From Blakeslea trispora (Eukaryota; Mucoromycota; Mucoromycetes; Mucorales; Choanephoraceae), in contig JAIWNE010000101.1 of NCBI GenBank assembly GCA_025331445.1, positions 57,966 through 121,965 of the forward strand: 64,000 bases of DNA. Direction: 5' to 3'. Under the pieces are notes generated by a model that saw nothing but the letters and a program-made list of their open reading frames with translations, was not told the origin of the DNA and ran no database searches. The translations under genes were made by a program, and so were the position numbers. This document shows positions 46,985 through 59,002 of this stretch, in pieces (within the stretch, counting starts at the first letter, position 1; every line of letters starts with the position of its first letter).

Positions 46985-49298
46985 ATGGACACGGTGTCCA
47001 TCCATTCTTTTTCAACACATGTTCCATTCAAACAACCTATTGTCATCACACACTACATATCCATGGTTGTTGCATTTCTCGGTTGTTACCCTTTACTCTT
47101 GACACAACAAATACGCCGGCAAAAAGTTTATATTTTCAGTGCTTCTCTTTTATTTGCTTCGATCGGCTTTATTTCAGGTTATTTTATCCAGTTAGAACAA
47201 AGTCTGACAACTATTGTGTTTCGCATTTTTGCCCTGTTGTTATTATGCCTCGTTTTGATGCAAGTCATTTTAGCCATTTATCGATCCTCAACAATGGCTG
47301 AACGGTTTCCTCAGCTTCATACCATCATGACAAAATGTTTTCGCTCACTACCCAAATGGGTCGATTTGGTGCTAGGATGGACCATCCTAGCCATCGCATT
47401 CAGTTATTTGATTTTAGCTACCCTTGTGTTCACCGAAAGTTGTGTTCGCGAGGATCAACAAGCTCAGTGTCTGATGCCAGTTGCTATGGGAGCCGGCTTC
47501 CTTTTCTATGGCACACTTGTCTTGCTTCATCTTTTGGCCATTTTAAAGCTACCTCGCCCTTCCACTCCTGAATATTATGAGGGCATCATTCTGACTTTTT
47601 GGGGTTTTTGTAGCCTTCTCTTGTCTGGTAAGCAAAATCCTATTACGTGTGCTTTTTTTTTTTTTTTGTTATTTCATAGTCTAATTGTCATTCTATAATT
47701 TATTATGGAAACAGACACACCTATTTTAGGAACAGAATGGCGGGCCATTAATTTGGGTTTGTTATGGTTCACAGGTGGCATCTTTTCTCTAAGTCTAAGT
47801 TTGCAGACGTGGATACCATCTTTACGAGAAAAGAATATTATCAATGCTCTTATTGTTTGTCTGACAGGTCGAGGTAACCCTAAAGAACAATGAGAAGTGT
47901 GTGTCTGGTGTACTAACTTGCGACACATACATTCATTTGTTAGCTATTGTTAGGGGTCTAACACAAGTAGATGAACCATATGCAGCCGAAGTCCATACCA
48001 TGTTAGGTTATGTACTCATGATCGGAGCTATGTGCCGTTTAACTCAGATTGTTTTCCGTAAGTCGCCAGCCGACAGCTTACCTCATCATATGTTTCAACA
48101 AAATGCGGACACAGCCAATCTGTTGGATGAAGATGACGAGGAAGAAGCAGTAGTAGACGAACCAAAACAGACTCATCAAAAGAAATGCAAGCATCGATTT
48201 ATATTTGCATCTCTCACGCTTGTGAGTGGTATCTTGGCCTCATTACTCAGTGTCTGCTCAGGCATTCTGTTGATGGGTGCTAATGTAGGCTGGATCCGAT
48301 ATATGCGTTTTTATATAGAGGATTCTACGACTTATGTAAACATTAGCTTGGCAGCTGCATTCCTTTGGTCTGCATACGTGTTTGGCTTGTGTACTGCATA
48401 CAAAAATTTGAAGAAAAGAAATGCTATCCATCAATATGAATATATGCAGCTCGAAAACCCAGTTCATCACACCCATAGTCTATACCCTCATGACGAAAGC
48501 GAAAGCAGACAACAATGGATTCATGTAAATACCAACCTTCCACAACACTCAGTCGTCACCATGTCTACAACTTCGCCTACTCTTTCAGAACATCCTTTAG
48601 TATCTTCACCAACCATGGCAGCAGCAGAAACTATACCTTTCTCTAATGAACTTTCGATACAGACAAGACCGCCAGAAACAATACCAAACGAAAAGACGAT
48701 ACGGCCTTCCGAATATCGAGCCAAGCGGAGATCACTCTTAGTTCAATCACCTGTTGCACAAGCTAATGCCCCAATGACAAGGGCAAGATCTTCATCTATG
48801 TATGGTGTTGGAGGCGTGTTGCCCGATGAGTTTGTCCTGAAGGCAGCTACTGATGCTTCTGCACGAAGATCATGGCGGTCGTCTGCTTCTTCTACCTTAG
48901 GGTCCGCCAGTATTGAATCGATTCCTAATTCTCCTACATCAGACTCACACTTTAAGGTTTTTTCTAATTCTTCACAAGAAGGTAAATAGATTTTTCAAAC
49001 CCAAAAAAAAAGAACAAATTGGACTGATTCATGCGTTCTTAAAATTACAAGATGCTTATAGTGACCATTCAATAGAAATTCAAAGGTGTGTTTATAAAGA
49101 AAAACAAAAGATGGGTTAAATGGATCTGTCTAATTTCATCATCGTCGTAGTGACGCCCATGATACCAATAATGGAACGGTCTCCAGCCATGATGGAGCCT
49201 ATCCTCCAGGTCGTCATCATCATCGTTGGTCTCACCCAACTCATCAACATCTCAGGCTTATAGGACAGTCCAAAAAGCTGCACACATCCATTACCTAA
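46985..49298 (+). CDS. Ytp1-like multi-pass membrane protein
   Basis: Exons are 46985-47627, 47715-47873, 47944-48981, 49052-49085 and 49151-49298, 673 residues, all in phase. At least ten hydrophobic helices precede a long cytosolic tail. Segments HYISMVVAFLGCYPLLL, NLGLLWFTGGIFSLSL, AEVHTMLGYVLMIGAMCRL and FASLTLVSGILASLLSVCSG fit the fungal Ytp1/DUF2427 family, whose biochemical role is not established. The tail is Ser/Thr/Pro-rich with repeated SP sites. The frame appears to stop at 48989, but a GTAAAT donor at 48982 and acceptors acaag and cgtcgtag open two more exons ending RWSHPTHQHLRLIG... near 49298. His-rich wording in the last exon (GRHHHRWSH) supports real coding. Intron 2 contains a perfect tactaac branch site. 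Confidence 0.83.
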
Positions 49299-49668
49299 AC
49301 TTTCTTTTATAAAAACGATATCGTGTTCTATTCAAAACTTGTAAACAATTTCCCTCAAAATAAAATATAAACTATTTCAGTAGAAAGAAAGGCTATTCAT
49401 TATTAAGAGAGGGCAGTCTGTTTGAGGTTTCACAAAGTACAGTTCTCTCCCGGTACCTTAGAAATAAGCTATAGTGATGAGATAGACCCGAGTACTGCTT
49501 GCTTTGTAAACAAAGGCTAATTTCTTTGTTTAGTTTTGGGTATGATTGAAGTGTTTGCTATCTCGAAATGGTGAGCCATTTATTTGTTATCTGTATCTCA
49601 ATTTCTTTTTTTTTCTTCTTCTTTTACTGTCTCATTATTACCCTTCAATTTTGAACTGAAAAGGATAC
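49299..49668. other. intergenic spacer
   Basis: These 370 bp hold the Ytp1-like 3' flank and the promoter of the Tvp38-like gene, with a T/C-rich tract at about 49601-49625 preceding the ATG at 49669. Confidence 0.55.
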
Positions 49669-50923
49669 ATGACGGTTACGTTGGGACATCATGAAGACTC
49701 ATCGCAACATCAAGTTTATGCAGATATAGAGTTGTCGAGACTATCACTGCAACAACAAGAGCGATTGTTAAGTGACGATGATCAAGTCACCAACCTTTAT
49801 TCAAAACCACCCACTCGCTGGGAGCGATGGAAACAACAATTCACAAAGGACAACTTAAGAGCACTTGCATATGAAAAGAGATGGTCTTTGGTTATGATAG
49901 GTGTATTTGTATTAATGGGCTTACTTACATATCACTATCGCCGAGAATTTTTTGAGACACTCGAATACATAAGTCACCAATTGGCTGGCATGGGCTATGG
50001 GTAAGTAAAGAACAACAAGTTTAGGCCTTCCCTTGCTAACAGACTTCATTAGAGGCTATATCTTGATGGCCTTTCTTATTTTTCTAAGTTCGTTCCCTCC
50101 TGTTATAGGTTATGGCACTTATCAAACACTTTCTGGATTTACTTATGGATTTGGTGTTGGATTTGTTATTTCTTATTTCAGTGCATTAATAGGAGCGATG
50201 GCCTGCTTCCAACTATCTAGAGTTTATTTAGGAGAGGAAAGAATCCAGAGGTTAATGAACAAATCCCACAGTTTGAAAGCATTGATTAAAGCAGTTGACA
50301 AAAAAGGGTTTAAAGTAAACCATCATGCTTGTTTGGAAATCAGTGACTCGTACTCATCCCTCTCTCTCTCTCCATAGTTATTTCTATTGATTCGGTTCTC
50401 TCCTTACCCTTACAATTTGATGAATGTCTTGTTTGCAACCACACCCATTACATTGGCTCAATTTACACTAGGGACAGGAATATCACTCATCAAGATTGCC
50501 TTGCATGTTTATGTAGGTGCCAATCTGACCTCTTTTGCTAAGCATCTGCTTGGTGAAGAGGATGGTGACATGACAGAAGGAGAAATGAAGGCAGAAAAAG
50601 TGAAGTTTTATGGTGCATTAGTACTTTCTTCACTTGCATTTGTCGTACTTGTTTATGTGTATTACGTGGCCCGAAAAGTCGTTAATGAGGAAGAGCAACA
50701 GGGCATCAATATGGGTGAAGAGGAAGAGGAACAAATGGCATTTTTGAGACACCATGATGAGGAAGAGGGATTCTTGGAGGATTCCGAACAAGACGAGGTT
50801 GCAGACCCCATAGACGATGATGTCTCTCTAGACAATTGGGATACCTGGGAAGACAATGATAATAAACAAGAATCAACCGCGAATGATCCAGCTATTAAGA
50901 AAGGCTTGGGAAAGAGCGACTAG
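49669..50923 (+). CDS. Tvp38/TMEM64 (VTT domain) Golgi membrane protein
   Basis: Exons are 49669-50000, 50053-50314 and 50378-50923, 379 residues. A polar N-terminus precedes a membrane helix (WSLVMIGVFVLMGLLTY), then the VTT/SNARE-associated core: FLIFLSSFPPVIGYGTYQTL, GFTYGFGVGFVISYFSALIG, RFSPYPYNLMNVLFATT, and GTGISLIKIALHVYVGANL, with a last helix (ALVLSSLAFVVLVYVYYVA). The C-terminal tail is very acidic (GEEEEEQMAFLRHHDEEEGF, then EDSEQDEVADPIDDDV). Family members act in Golgi membrane traffic and some VTT proteins scramble lipids; the exact activity here is not known. Spacing and introns are ordinary. Confidence 0.9.
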
Positions 50924-52093
50924 AATGGCAAATGTATCTTTTTTTTTTCTGTATATAAAAACCGCCAATTTATTTTTGTATTAAATGCTAGACATTAAAT
51001 GAGACACTCAGCTTGCAGTCAGTTTAGTTCAGTTTGCAACTTTATCCTTTAAAGAGGTAGAGATGGACTGCCATTTCTTTTCTCATGGTAATGTTTTACT
51101 AAGAAAAAGCTTACAATCCAATAATTTGTGTGATACCCTCCAAGACATTGTTACACCTTTAAGCAGATCACAGGAGCTTGCAGAAACTAGACTAATTTAA
51201 ACAAATGGCATAGTGAAACTCATTTTATACTAACATAATTACCTGCATATGATGACATGTTGATTGTAAATCACTACAGAAGTCATTTGTAATAAAGAAG
51301 TCTGTGTCTAATTTTTTTTTTCTTTTTAAACAATATCCTCTTTTGCATAGCTAAAATGTATTTCAAGAAAAACCATTGCGTTGATAAAATGAGATCCGTA
51401 TTTCTATACGGAATTAACCTTCAAGGATTCTGAATCAAATTAAAAAAAAAAAGTACATTGTCTGCTCAATGTAGTACATAAACGAAATGGGTTGATAAGT
51501 CAAAAAGCCAATATGAATCCAGTCAAGTTGTCATCATATCTATTTGATAATTCGAACACGTGACAAAACATATTATAAGGATTCAGGGGACCAGATAAAC
51601 TTCGAAACACGTTATTTTTTAACAACTAGAGAGCTGAATGAATAAAGGACTATCCATAAATGGCAGCTGTGTTATACAAAACACATAGTTGATCAAGACA
51701 CTGAATGGAGACGGAATCATGTTCCTATAAAAGAAGAAAACCCTACAAAGTAAAGAAAAGAGCTTATTGGTTTTCGGGCTAAATTTATAATAAATAGTTG
51801 TGAAACTAAATTAGTCAACACCTTTTCTTCTTCTCTTTTGTTGAGCAAATAGAGCCAAACAGGATGAACTCTGATAAATGTATGAAAATGAGCATCACTT
51901 GCTAGTCTAAAGACAAGACGAGAAAGCCTCAAAATATTCATATGATTGTAAGGACAATGTGTGTTGCACAGAGAAGGTGAAAGTGTATGCACTGTTTTCA
52001 TGTGAAACCCGTTAGAAAAGCTTAAATTTGTTCTCTTTTCCTCTGTCTTTCTTCTTCCTTTTCTTTTCTCTTTATATCTTTTTTTTTTCTTTA
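50924..52093. other. intergenic, about 1.2 kb, no gene seen
   Basis: This AT-rich spacer contains a CACGTG E-box at 51557-51562 and a strong pyrimidine tract at 52040-52092 leading into the PAS gene. The minus-strand frame at 51717-52112 is mostly the complement of that tract and is not coding-like. Confidence 0.5.
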
Positions 52094-53167
52094 ATGAATC
52101 ATCATCATTCATTCTATGACTGTCCTTTAAGAAATTCTTTATTATTGGTTGTACACAGACAACAACAAATTATTGTGACAGCTACAGATGAAGTGTTTAA
52201 TATACTCAACTATAAGCCTTATGATTTACTGGGCAAATCTATCAAGCAACTCAGCCCTCACAAAGGAATTAGATGGACATTGAAACATGCAACACAAGGC
52301 CCAATTCCCTTCGATATCTGTATTCATCGAGATCCCTTCTCGACCGGTACCACCCATCTTGATTATTGGCTGATTCGTCCAATTACAGCACTCACGACTC
52401 TCACTACAACTTCCTCCTTTAGTATATTAAGTCTCAATTCATATGGAACAATCGAACAAGCACAACTCTCCTTTGACTTTCCACAATCTAAGCGTAATCT
52501 TATCGGATGTCCAATTATGTCATTTATTCACGAAGCTGATGTGCGACTCCTTTGCACCAATCTTAGTCAGATGCAAAGCCGTCTCTTTTCCAGTTTTTCA
52601 ATTCGATGGATACAAGATCCTTCAAAACATACATATTGTCGCTTGACAATTACAGTCATCCATGTACCTGACAAAAAGAGACTTGGAGATAGTCAAATAT
52701 GGCCTATCTGTATCCTTCGACCGGAGCAGCTGTCAACGCCTTGCTTAAGCCCATCGATTGTCCTAAACTATCTCGTTTCCAATTCTAAACTTTTCATTCA
52801 TCTCATGAAGCAATGGATAGGACACGCAAGTCAAATAGCAACTTTGGCAGAGACAATCGTAGAAGCTCTACATACTGCATTTATTCATGGAAGACTTTAT
52901 CTACTCGAATTTCTAGTACATGCTACCATCAGCATTTCATCAACAATGCAAGAGTGGTTAGGAGATAGCAATCAGGATAATGAAGTCTATACAGACTCAC
53001 TATCTAGCCATATCACATACAATGCGCATCGACATAGACGGAGATCAAAGAAGAAAGAACAAAGAGAGCTAAAGAGAGGTAGTCGCCTCATTATCAACGT
53101 GTCTACAGAGGCATGTGTATGGCCTGTGCCATTGTTTCATTCACACCAACCTTATGTTAAAAAATGA
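52094..53167 (+). CDS. PAS-domain protein, uncharacterised
   Basis: An intronless frame of 357 residues. Residues about 16-60 form a PAS core (QQQIIVTATDEVFNILNYKP, YDLLGKSIKQLSP), and a second PAS-like segment follows near 120-215 (LSLNSYGTIEQAQLSF, then LIGCPIMSFIHEADVRLLCT, and YCRLTITVIHVPDKK). The wording resembles PAS repeats of fungal light sensors (GCPIMSFIHEADV) but I see no LOV cysteine motif (GRNCRFLQ) and no GATA finger, kinase or bHLH. The C-terminus is helical and basic (RHRRRSKKKEQRELKRGSR). It could be a PAS-only adaptor or sensor partner. The start at 52094 is preferred; the in-frame extension back to 52028 only translates a T-rich leader. Confidence 0.75.
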   Translation: MNHHHSFYDCPLRNSLLLVVHRQQQIIVTATDEVFNILNYKPYDLLGKSIKQLSPHKGIRWTLKHATQGPIPFDICIHRDPFSTGTTHLDYWLIRPITALTTLTTTSSFSILSLNSYGTIEQAQLSFDFPQSKRNLIGCPIMSFIHEADVRLLCTNLSQMQSRLFSSFSIRWIQDPSKHTYCRLTITVIHVPDKKRLGDSQIWPICILRPEQLSTPCLSPSIVLNYLVSNSKLFIHLMKQWIGHASQIATLAETIVEALHTAFIHGRLYLLEFLVHATISISSTMQEWLGDSNQDNEVYTDSLSSHITYNAHRHRRRSKKKEQRELKRGSRLIINVSTEACVWPVPLFHSHQPYVKK

Positions 53168-54762
53168 GAAATGTCTAGTCAGTTCTTTTATTTTCCTTTA
53201 TGTCCTTTTTTTTTTATCTAATTAGTTTATATGATTTCTTTTTATTTTATGTTAATCTCATCACCTTACGATTCATTTATGACATACGTTACAAGTCAGT
53301 TAGAATACTTTTTCGAAGCAGACAATAAACTTGTATAAATTACATTCACTCTGTTTGTTTATCAAGTCGCAACAATAGCTATTTCGATGTATCATACACA
53401 GGAAATTTGTACCTTCAAAAATGAATATAAAATCATGCTCCTCTCCAAAATAAACAAAATCACATGAAAATAATGAAATCATAATGTCACGATTGGGCTG
53501 CTATAGTCTCATAGTTTAGACTGCAAAATAATGATAACAAACAGGTATAAAGATCAATCAACTAACTATATAAAAGCAAGTATCATACCTTCTATCTGCC
53601 TTACCCATACCAAAGGCATTTAACAGAAAAAGATACTAGGACAAGAACTCATAAAACAGCTATCTATTGTTCAGGTATCGATCACAGAAAAGAAAACAAA
53701 TAGAGTGTTAGTTTGTTTTTCTTACAGGTAATACAAAAAAAGAAATTTATCGATGCAAGAAAGAGAGACATAGAGGCAAGTCGAAAGCAGGAACAAAGAG
53801 AATGAAAAGAGTCAAATGAAGATGTGTAATGACACAGTTGTTATTTTTTGAATTTGAAGTTTTGTAAAAATACAGTTTTAAAAGTAAATAAAAATCTGTT
53901 GTATGAAGATTGTTGATTTTTGTCAATGTAGAGTCTATGAGCTCATGGGTTAGACAAGGTTTAGGCTTAAATCATCAATAACAAGAACAAGTTGCTTGTT
54001 TATATTTGTATTCAAGAGAGAGAAAGACCAGTAAATGTAATTTTGACTAGGAAACCACTTGTGTCTCTAATATAGGTTATTTGCCATTGGGTCTGTTTGA
54101 ATGAGAACTGTTGAAATGTAATATCAATTCTTACGCACAATAAAGGAAATGTGATGATGGGCTTTGTGTCACAAGCAGAGATGTGTTTGATATTTTATGG
54201 GAAGAAACTGCTAAGAAGGACTGATGATTAATTTTAAATTATGCTTTGAACTATATAAATAACACAATCGAAATTATAATTATATAGTGAACAAGACTGC
54301 TTCCCTCTTTCAATTTAAGGCGTGTGTTATGTCTTAATAGTTATCCCAACAAATATGCCAATGTGACAATATCTCTCAACAATAAAGGCTTCTGCCATAA
54401 AAAAAATTCTTGAAAAGCATTCGTGCCCCGACCCAAATGAACACAATTTGCTAAAATGGGGAGAACATTGAAAGTGGGGAGGCCCACCGCAAATAAAATA
54501 AAATCCGATACCGGCAATCTGATAATTAAAGAAAAGCAACCGGTAAACAGCACATAAAGTGAATCAGATAAGATTTGTAACACCGAATCGCTGATGATTT
54601 AAATTGGTTTTCCAAAAAAAAAAAAAAAAGACTGGTTTTTTTTTTGCCTCCCTTCCATCTTTTCCTTTTTCCTTTGTTTTATCAGATTGTTATTTGTTTC
54701 CCATCATTATTGGGCGAATTTTCTTTTTCTTTTCTTGACATCATTTGTTTATCTGATCAACT
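53168..54762. other. intergenic, about 1.6 kb, no gene seen
   Basis: No supported gene. A poly-A run at 54614-54630 precedes T-rich leader sequence upstream of the LRR gene. Small frames at 54327-54583 on the minus strand overlap each other in two phases and look random. Confidence 0.5.
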
Positions 54763-56736
54763 ATGCCAGCTCATTTAACCAGCCTGTTAGAAGGCAAAAC
54801 ACTAACAGGCGTTTTACCACCTGAAAAACAACCACCGGTGCAAAACCTTTTGCCTCATTACAATCAGCCTGTTCTATTGGATATTGAGTCATGTGTTGAT
54901 GGGCCCTCTTTGGGTCATCATGTAAAAGAGCCAGAAAGAAGAAGAAAATCTGTCAAGCACCATAGTGGGCAGGTTCATATCAAAGCCAAGCAGAGGATTG
55001 TAACGACTACTGCAGGTAGTCATTATACAGACAACACCAGGGGTGGTCATGGTCTGGTGATGCTAAGGAGAAGAGACTTGGAGGCAGATCAATTAGGGCA
55101 GGAACTTGACCATCTTTTCTTACCGACCTCTAATTCTTACCTGAAGCCTGCCATAAGCTTAACTCAGTACAACAGTCTGGTTGAATTAGATATCTCAAGG
55201 AATCAACTCAGCCGATTGCCCCACCAAATTCGCCATTTAACTCAGTTGCGTGTCCTGAACATGACATCGAATCAACTGATTGAAATTCCACCCGAGCTAT
55301 ATGCATTGCATGGACTGGAAGTACTTGTACTCTCTCAAAACAAGATACAACTGATACCAGAGGATATGCCTCAGCGACTACCAAACTTGATCACTTTACG
55401 CTTAGCAGCTAACCAGATCAGCCAATTGCCAGAGAAGTTGGGATATTGGCAAAAGATGCGTCATCTTCAACTGGGTTCGGTGTTCGGAGGCAATCGGCTT
55501 GTTCAATTACCAGACAGTATCACACGGATGTCTGTGCTCGAAGAACTTGATGTGTCGTACAACCAGCTGAAAAGTCTACCTCACGACCTAGTCATTGACT
55601 CATTGCAGGTCTTGAATGTGTCTCACAATCAACTTGACTTTATTCCCAAATCCATCACACAATGTCGTCAACTGAAATCATTGAATGTATCAAAGAATCA
55701 CTTGACCACCTTGCCTGCCGATCTGATACAGTTGAATCGACTGGAGTTGCTGGACATAAGTGAGAATTTGTTATGTATCATGCCTGCTGAAATCCTAGAA
55801 CAGATGCAATCTACCAACCTATTGATCACAGGCAATCCACTCACACGACCTGGTCACTGTGATCTATCCAATCAAGATCCATATTCTCGTATTCTAAGAC
55901 AGATGACTCAATATGGCGTTGCACGATCACCAGCCAGTTCACCAAAAGTTGCACGCATCAGCTTACGCGAGCAGTGTGGACCTAAAGGCATGGGATGCTT
56001 AACACCTTCTTCCAATCCTTCCAATTCATCGTCGTCGTCATCTTCTTCGTCAGACAGTCAGTTCATAACTCAAAGTATCATGTCAGATGTAGACCAATCT
56101 TACTTTCCACCTGTCACTTTACCTTCTTTTTCTTCTTTACCACCTCCATCACCACCTCCTTCTTCTTTGATATCATTGCCGCCACCTATTGATATAGAAG
56201 AAAGTCAGGACGAAAGTAGCAATTCGTTTTCTAATGTAACACACCCTCAGCAAGATGAAGATGCGGCTATTGATCATGAACTTTCATACCATGCTCAACA
56301 GCTTAATATTGATGGCTCCCGACCACTAGAGGATACACACGACCTGATAGGCACATCTCGTTCTCGAATCGTTCAAGATTCTACTCAATCCAAATGCGTT
56401 CTGATTGATTTCCCTCGGGAATTGCCACTGCCAACCGAAACAGGGTTGTTATTATCCCTTCGAGAGATTGCCTCAAGAGCTATTTTGAAACACAGATTAG
56501 ATGTTCCTTTGTCTTATTTGCCTGAGCATTTGGCACAAGATATGAAAGCAGGACGTATCTGTGCTCAATGCCAGGATCCCTTTGTGAACGAATGGGTTAC
56601 TTCAGTACAAGTCAAGAGTTTCGGTGGTCATCCTGCTGTTGTCAGAAGAGTCAGGTTCTGCTCCACTCAATGTTGGTCTCAATGTTTACCAACAAAGGCG
56701 CGTTCGAAATCTGTGATTTGTGTGCATCAACAATAA
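54763..56736 (+). CDS. leucine-rich repeat protein with C-terminal Cys cluster
   Basis: An intronless frame of 657 residues. Residues 130-350 hold about nine leucine-rich repeats of the SDS22/SHOC2-like type (LVELDISRNQLSRLPHQIRH, LRVLNMTSNQLIEIPPELYA, LNVSHNQLDFIPKSI, LLDISENLLCIMPAEI). A Ser-rich and poly-Pro linker follows (about 390-500). The C-terminus has Cys600-x2-Cys603 (RICAQCQDPF) and Cys633-x3-Cys637-x3-Cys641 (FCSTQCWSQC), a probable zinc site. LRR proteins of this class scaffold small-GTPase or kinase signalling in fungi (for example Sog2 or Ccr4-type relatives), but the Cys cluster is not part of those. I cannot name an orthologue. Repeat-type assignment is firm. Confidence 0.88.
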   Translation: MPAHLTSLLEGKTLTGVLPPEKQPPVQNLLPHYNQPVLLDIESCVDGPSLGHHVKEPERRRKSVKHHSGQVHIKAKQRIVTTTAGSHYTDNTRGGHGLVMLRRRDLEADQLGQELDHLFLPTSNSYLKPAISLTQYNSLVELDISRNQLSRLPHQIRHLTQLRVLNMTSNQLIEIPPELYALHGLEVLVLSQNKIQLIPEDMPQRLPNLITLRLAANQISQLPEKLGYWQKMRHLQLGSVFGGNRLVQLPDSITRMSVLEELDVSYNQLKSLPHDLVIDSLQVLNVSHNQLDFIPKSITQCRQLKSLNVSKNHLTTLPADLIQLNRLELLDISENLLCIMPAEILEQMQSTNLLITGNPLTRPGHCDLSNQDPYSRILRQMTQYGVARSPASSPKVARISLREQCGPKGMGCLTPSSNPSNSSSSSSSSSDSQFITQSIMSDVDQSYFPPVTLPSFSSLPPPSPPPSSLISLPPPIDIEESQDESSNSFSNVTHPQQDEDAAIDHELSYHAQQLNIDGSRPLEDTHDLIGTSRSRIVQDSTQSKCVLIDFPRELPLPTETGLLLSLREIASRAILKHRLDVPLSYLPEHLAQDMKAGRICAQCQDPFVNEWVTSVQVKSFGGHPAVVRRVRFCSTQCWSQCLPTKARSKSVICVHQQ

Positions 56737-59002
56737 GTTATTCCTTTTCCTTGACTCTTTTGTTATATACCCCTTCCCTGCTTTCTTTCTCTCTCTTTCT
56801 CTTAATATTTATTCTTTTAGTACAATATATATCAGTTTCTTTTTTTTTTTTCTTTTAATCAAATGATACATAGGAAGAAAAACAATTACCTCTTTTTATG
56901 TATAAAATGTAGAGCGTGGATCACACCTCCTAATAATTGCAGCAAACAAAACTCATTTCTTTTTAGAGAAAAAGACTCTCATTCTTTGATACTCCAACCT
57001 TCTTTTTCGCTTACCTGGTCATCACCGCTTAGATCATGAAGTTTTTACTTTTGCTACTATATTGAAATACTAATTGAGACAAGAAAATATCTTGGTCAAG
57101 CATAATCACATCTCTTCAAAACATAAACCTAATTGACAATACATCTCCACCTCATGAAAGGCTGGGGATGAAATCTAGCTACCACCATCTTTAAATTAAG
57201 ATGATCAGTCATCCTAGTAGGATAACTAGCTCATACAAACATAATTATTATATGATAATTGATTGAATTCGAGATAGAAATAACGGATAAGCACAACATG
57301 AACTTACATTAGAACTACCTTCTTTCTCTTCTTTTTTTTTTGAATGAAAATATCATTGCTTTCATAGATTTGCAAATACCACAATTTATCACATAAAGCA
57401 TTGATGGTAGTCAGGAGTCGCTCTAGTCAAGGGTAGCTAATTTTTTTTTTTTTTTTTTTTTTTTTTTGAAAATCTTACCCCTTAAATAAAAAACGCCCTT
57501 AAATAAAGAATACCCTTAACATTATTGGTTTTAGAGCTCAAAGTTTCCAAAAACCTACTCTTAAACAGACAATACCCCTAAATCGAGTGACTACTGTAGT
57601 GTTAGTTTGTACTTGTTTCTGTTTGACTCAACATGTTTGGTCTACATTAAGCATGAAAAGATCAACTAAGCCTATTTAACCCATAGCCAATGCAATCCAT
57701 GCTATGACAATGGCAAATTGAAATAGAGGCGATACATCAAAAGCCTTTTTGAATTATCACTTGTCGTAATCCATAAATATGATTCTTCAAGTCATAATCA
57801 TGTTTAGATTTCTCTATGTTCTTTTCTTATTTTTTTCCTCATTCATATCTTTCAATCGAGAGAACAATTGACTTGACAGTTATCCCAGCACCCAGACATA
57901 AGAAGAAAAAGTGCTACACAATGCTTGAGCTCAAGGATCATAAAACAAAAAAATATTGTTTCCTTGAGATAATGGTACATTTTTCTGACATAAGGAGTAC
58001 TGTTCTTGAGGTTTGAATGTATTGAAAAAACGCAAATGACTAAACACGAATACTTTTCATGCTTGACTAGACAGGAGAGACAGAAATAAACTAAAGCTGT
58101 TAGTCATTCTCTTCAGTAGTTTGTTTGAGCCAATGATCTTTGAGTGAAGACAGGGGTCTTGATGTACTCAACATCTGCTCCAATCAATTTGTACTTTGAT
58201 TCAATCATTTTCTTGCTCAAGATTTTCTTTTGAGATACAATCGCATTCGTCAAACACTACTTTCTTTTGTACAAGAAACATCAGGCATATTAAGCCAATC
58301 GAATTTAAAATGTTTGACATGTCTGTTTTTGTCATGCATGCCCTAGCACAAAACTTTAAGCAAACTTGTATTGTATGTATGCTTGCTTCGCTTTCAATTG
58401 GATAAACCCAAGTGATTAAACAACAAGCATTTTTTACTCCTCTGTTTTGGAAGTTTGAGCCAAAAAAAGGTCAATTTGCATACATTTTTTAAAAAAAAAG
58501 ACAATGGATTGGTGCATCAAGAAAGTTTTGTGACTATAACTGACTTATTGAAAAGAAGATTTACACTCTGGGAAACAGCCAATCATCTTGATCATACCGT
58601 TCGATGCTAGTGTCTTTACAAACTACATCCTTTAAACAGATAATTGAAAGAAAATATCCATGTATTCAATGTAAAAATTCAATCAAGAGATGAATACCTG
58701 TAGACATGTCAAGATTGCAATCAAGTTACTACGGTTATAACAAACAGTAACAAGGTTTCACAAAGAAAGAGAGCTGTCCTTTTGTTCAAATTATCATTGG
58801 AAAACAAAAGAGTGGTACACAAACTTAACCTTTTTTCTTCCTGGTTGTCCACAAAACTATGTGCTTAATTTGATAATGTAATTCAGTATCACTTGAACGC
58901 TGAAACGTGCTTGATACGATTCTATAAATGACTATAAATATCTATCTGCTGTCAGAAAATCATTTCTTTCCTCGTCACTCTAGTTGATTCAAACACGGAA
59001 TT
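56737..59002. other. intergenic, about 2.3 kb, with a MITE
   Basis: Apart from the MITE at 57412-57598 there is nothing recognisable. Frames at 57816-58016 and 58196-58405 are short and unsupported. A TATA-like tataaata lies at about 58932-58939, some 65 bp before the phosphoesterase ATG. Confidence 0.5.
57412..57598. mobile_element. MITE related to the element at 31214
   Basis: The reverse complement of the right end, TACAGTAGTCACTCGATTTA, matches the left end CAGGAGTCGCTCTAGTCAAG with 18 of 24 aligned bases. The right end resembles the ends of the 31214-31386 element (TACAGTTGTCGCTTGATT). Internally there is a run of about 27 T (57440-57467) and a short repeated motif CCCTTAAATAAA. No coding capacity. 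The left TA has been lost or mutated. Confidence 0.6.

Noticed and set aside
48984..48989. Stop codon as the true end of the Ytp1-like gene
   Set aside because: A donor overlaps it and two in-phase exons with coding wording follow.
52028..52093. Longer start for the PAS protein (Phe/Leu-rich)
   Set aside because: It is a translated pyrimidine tract; the ATG at 52094 fits better.
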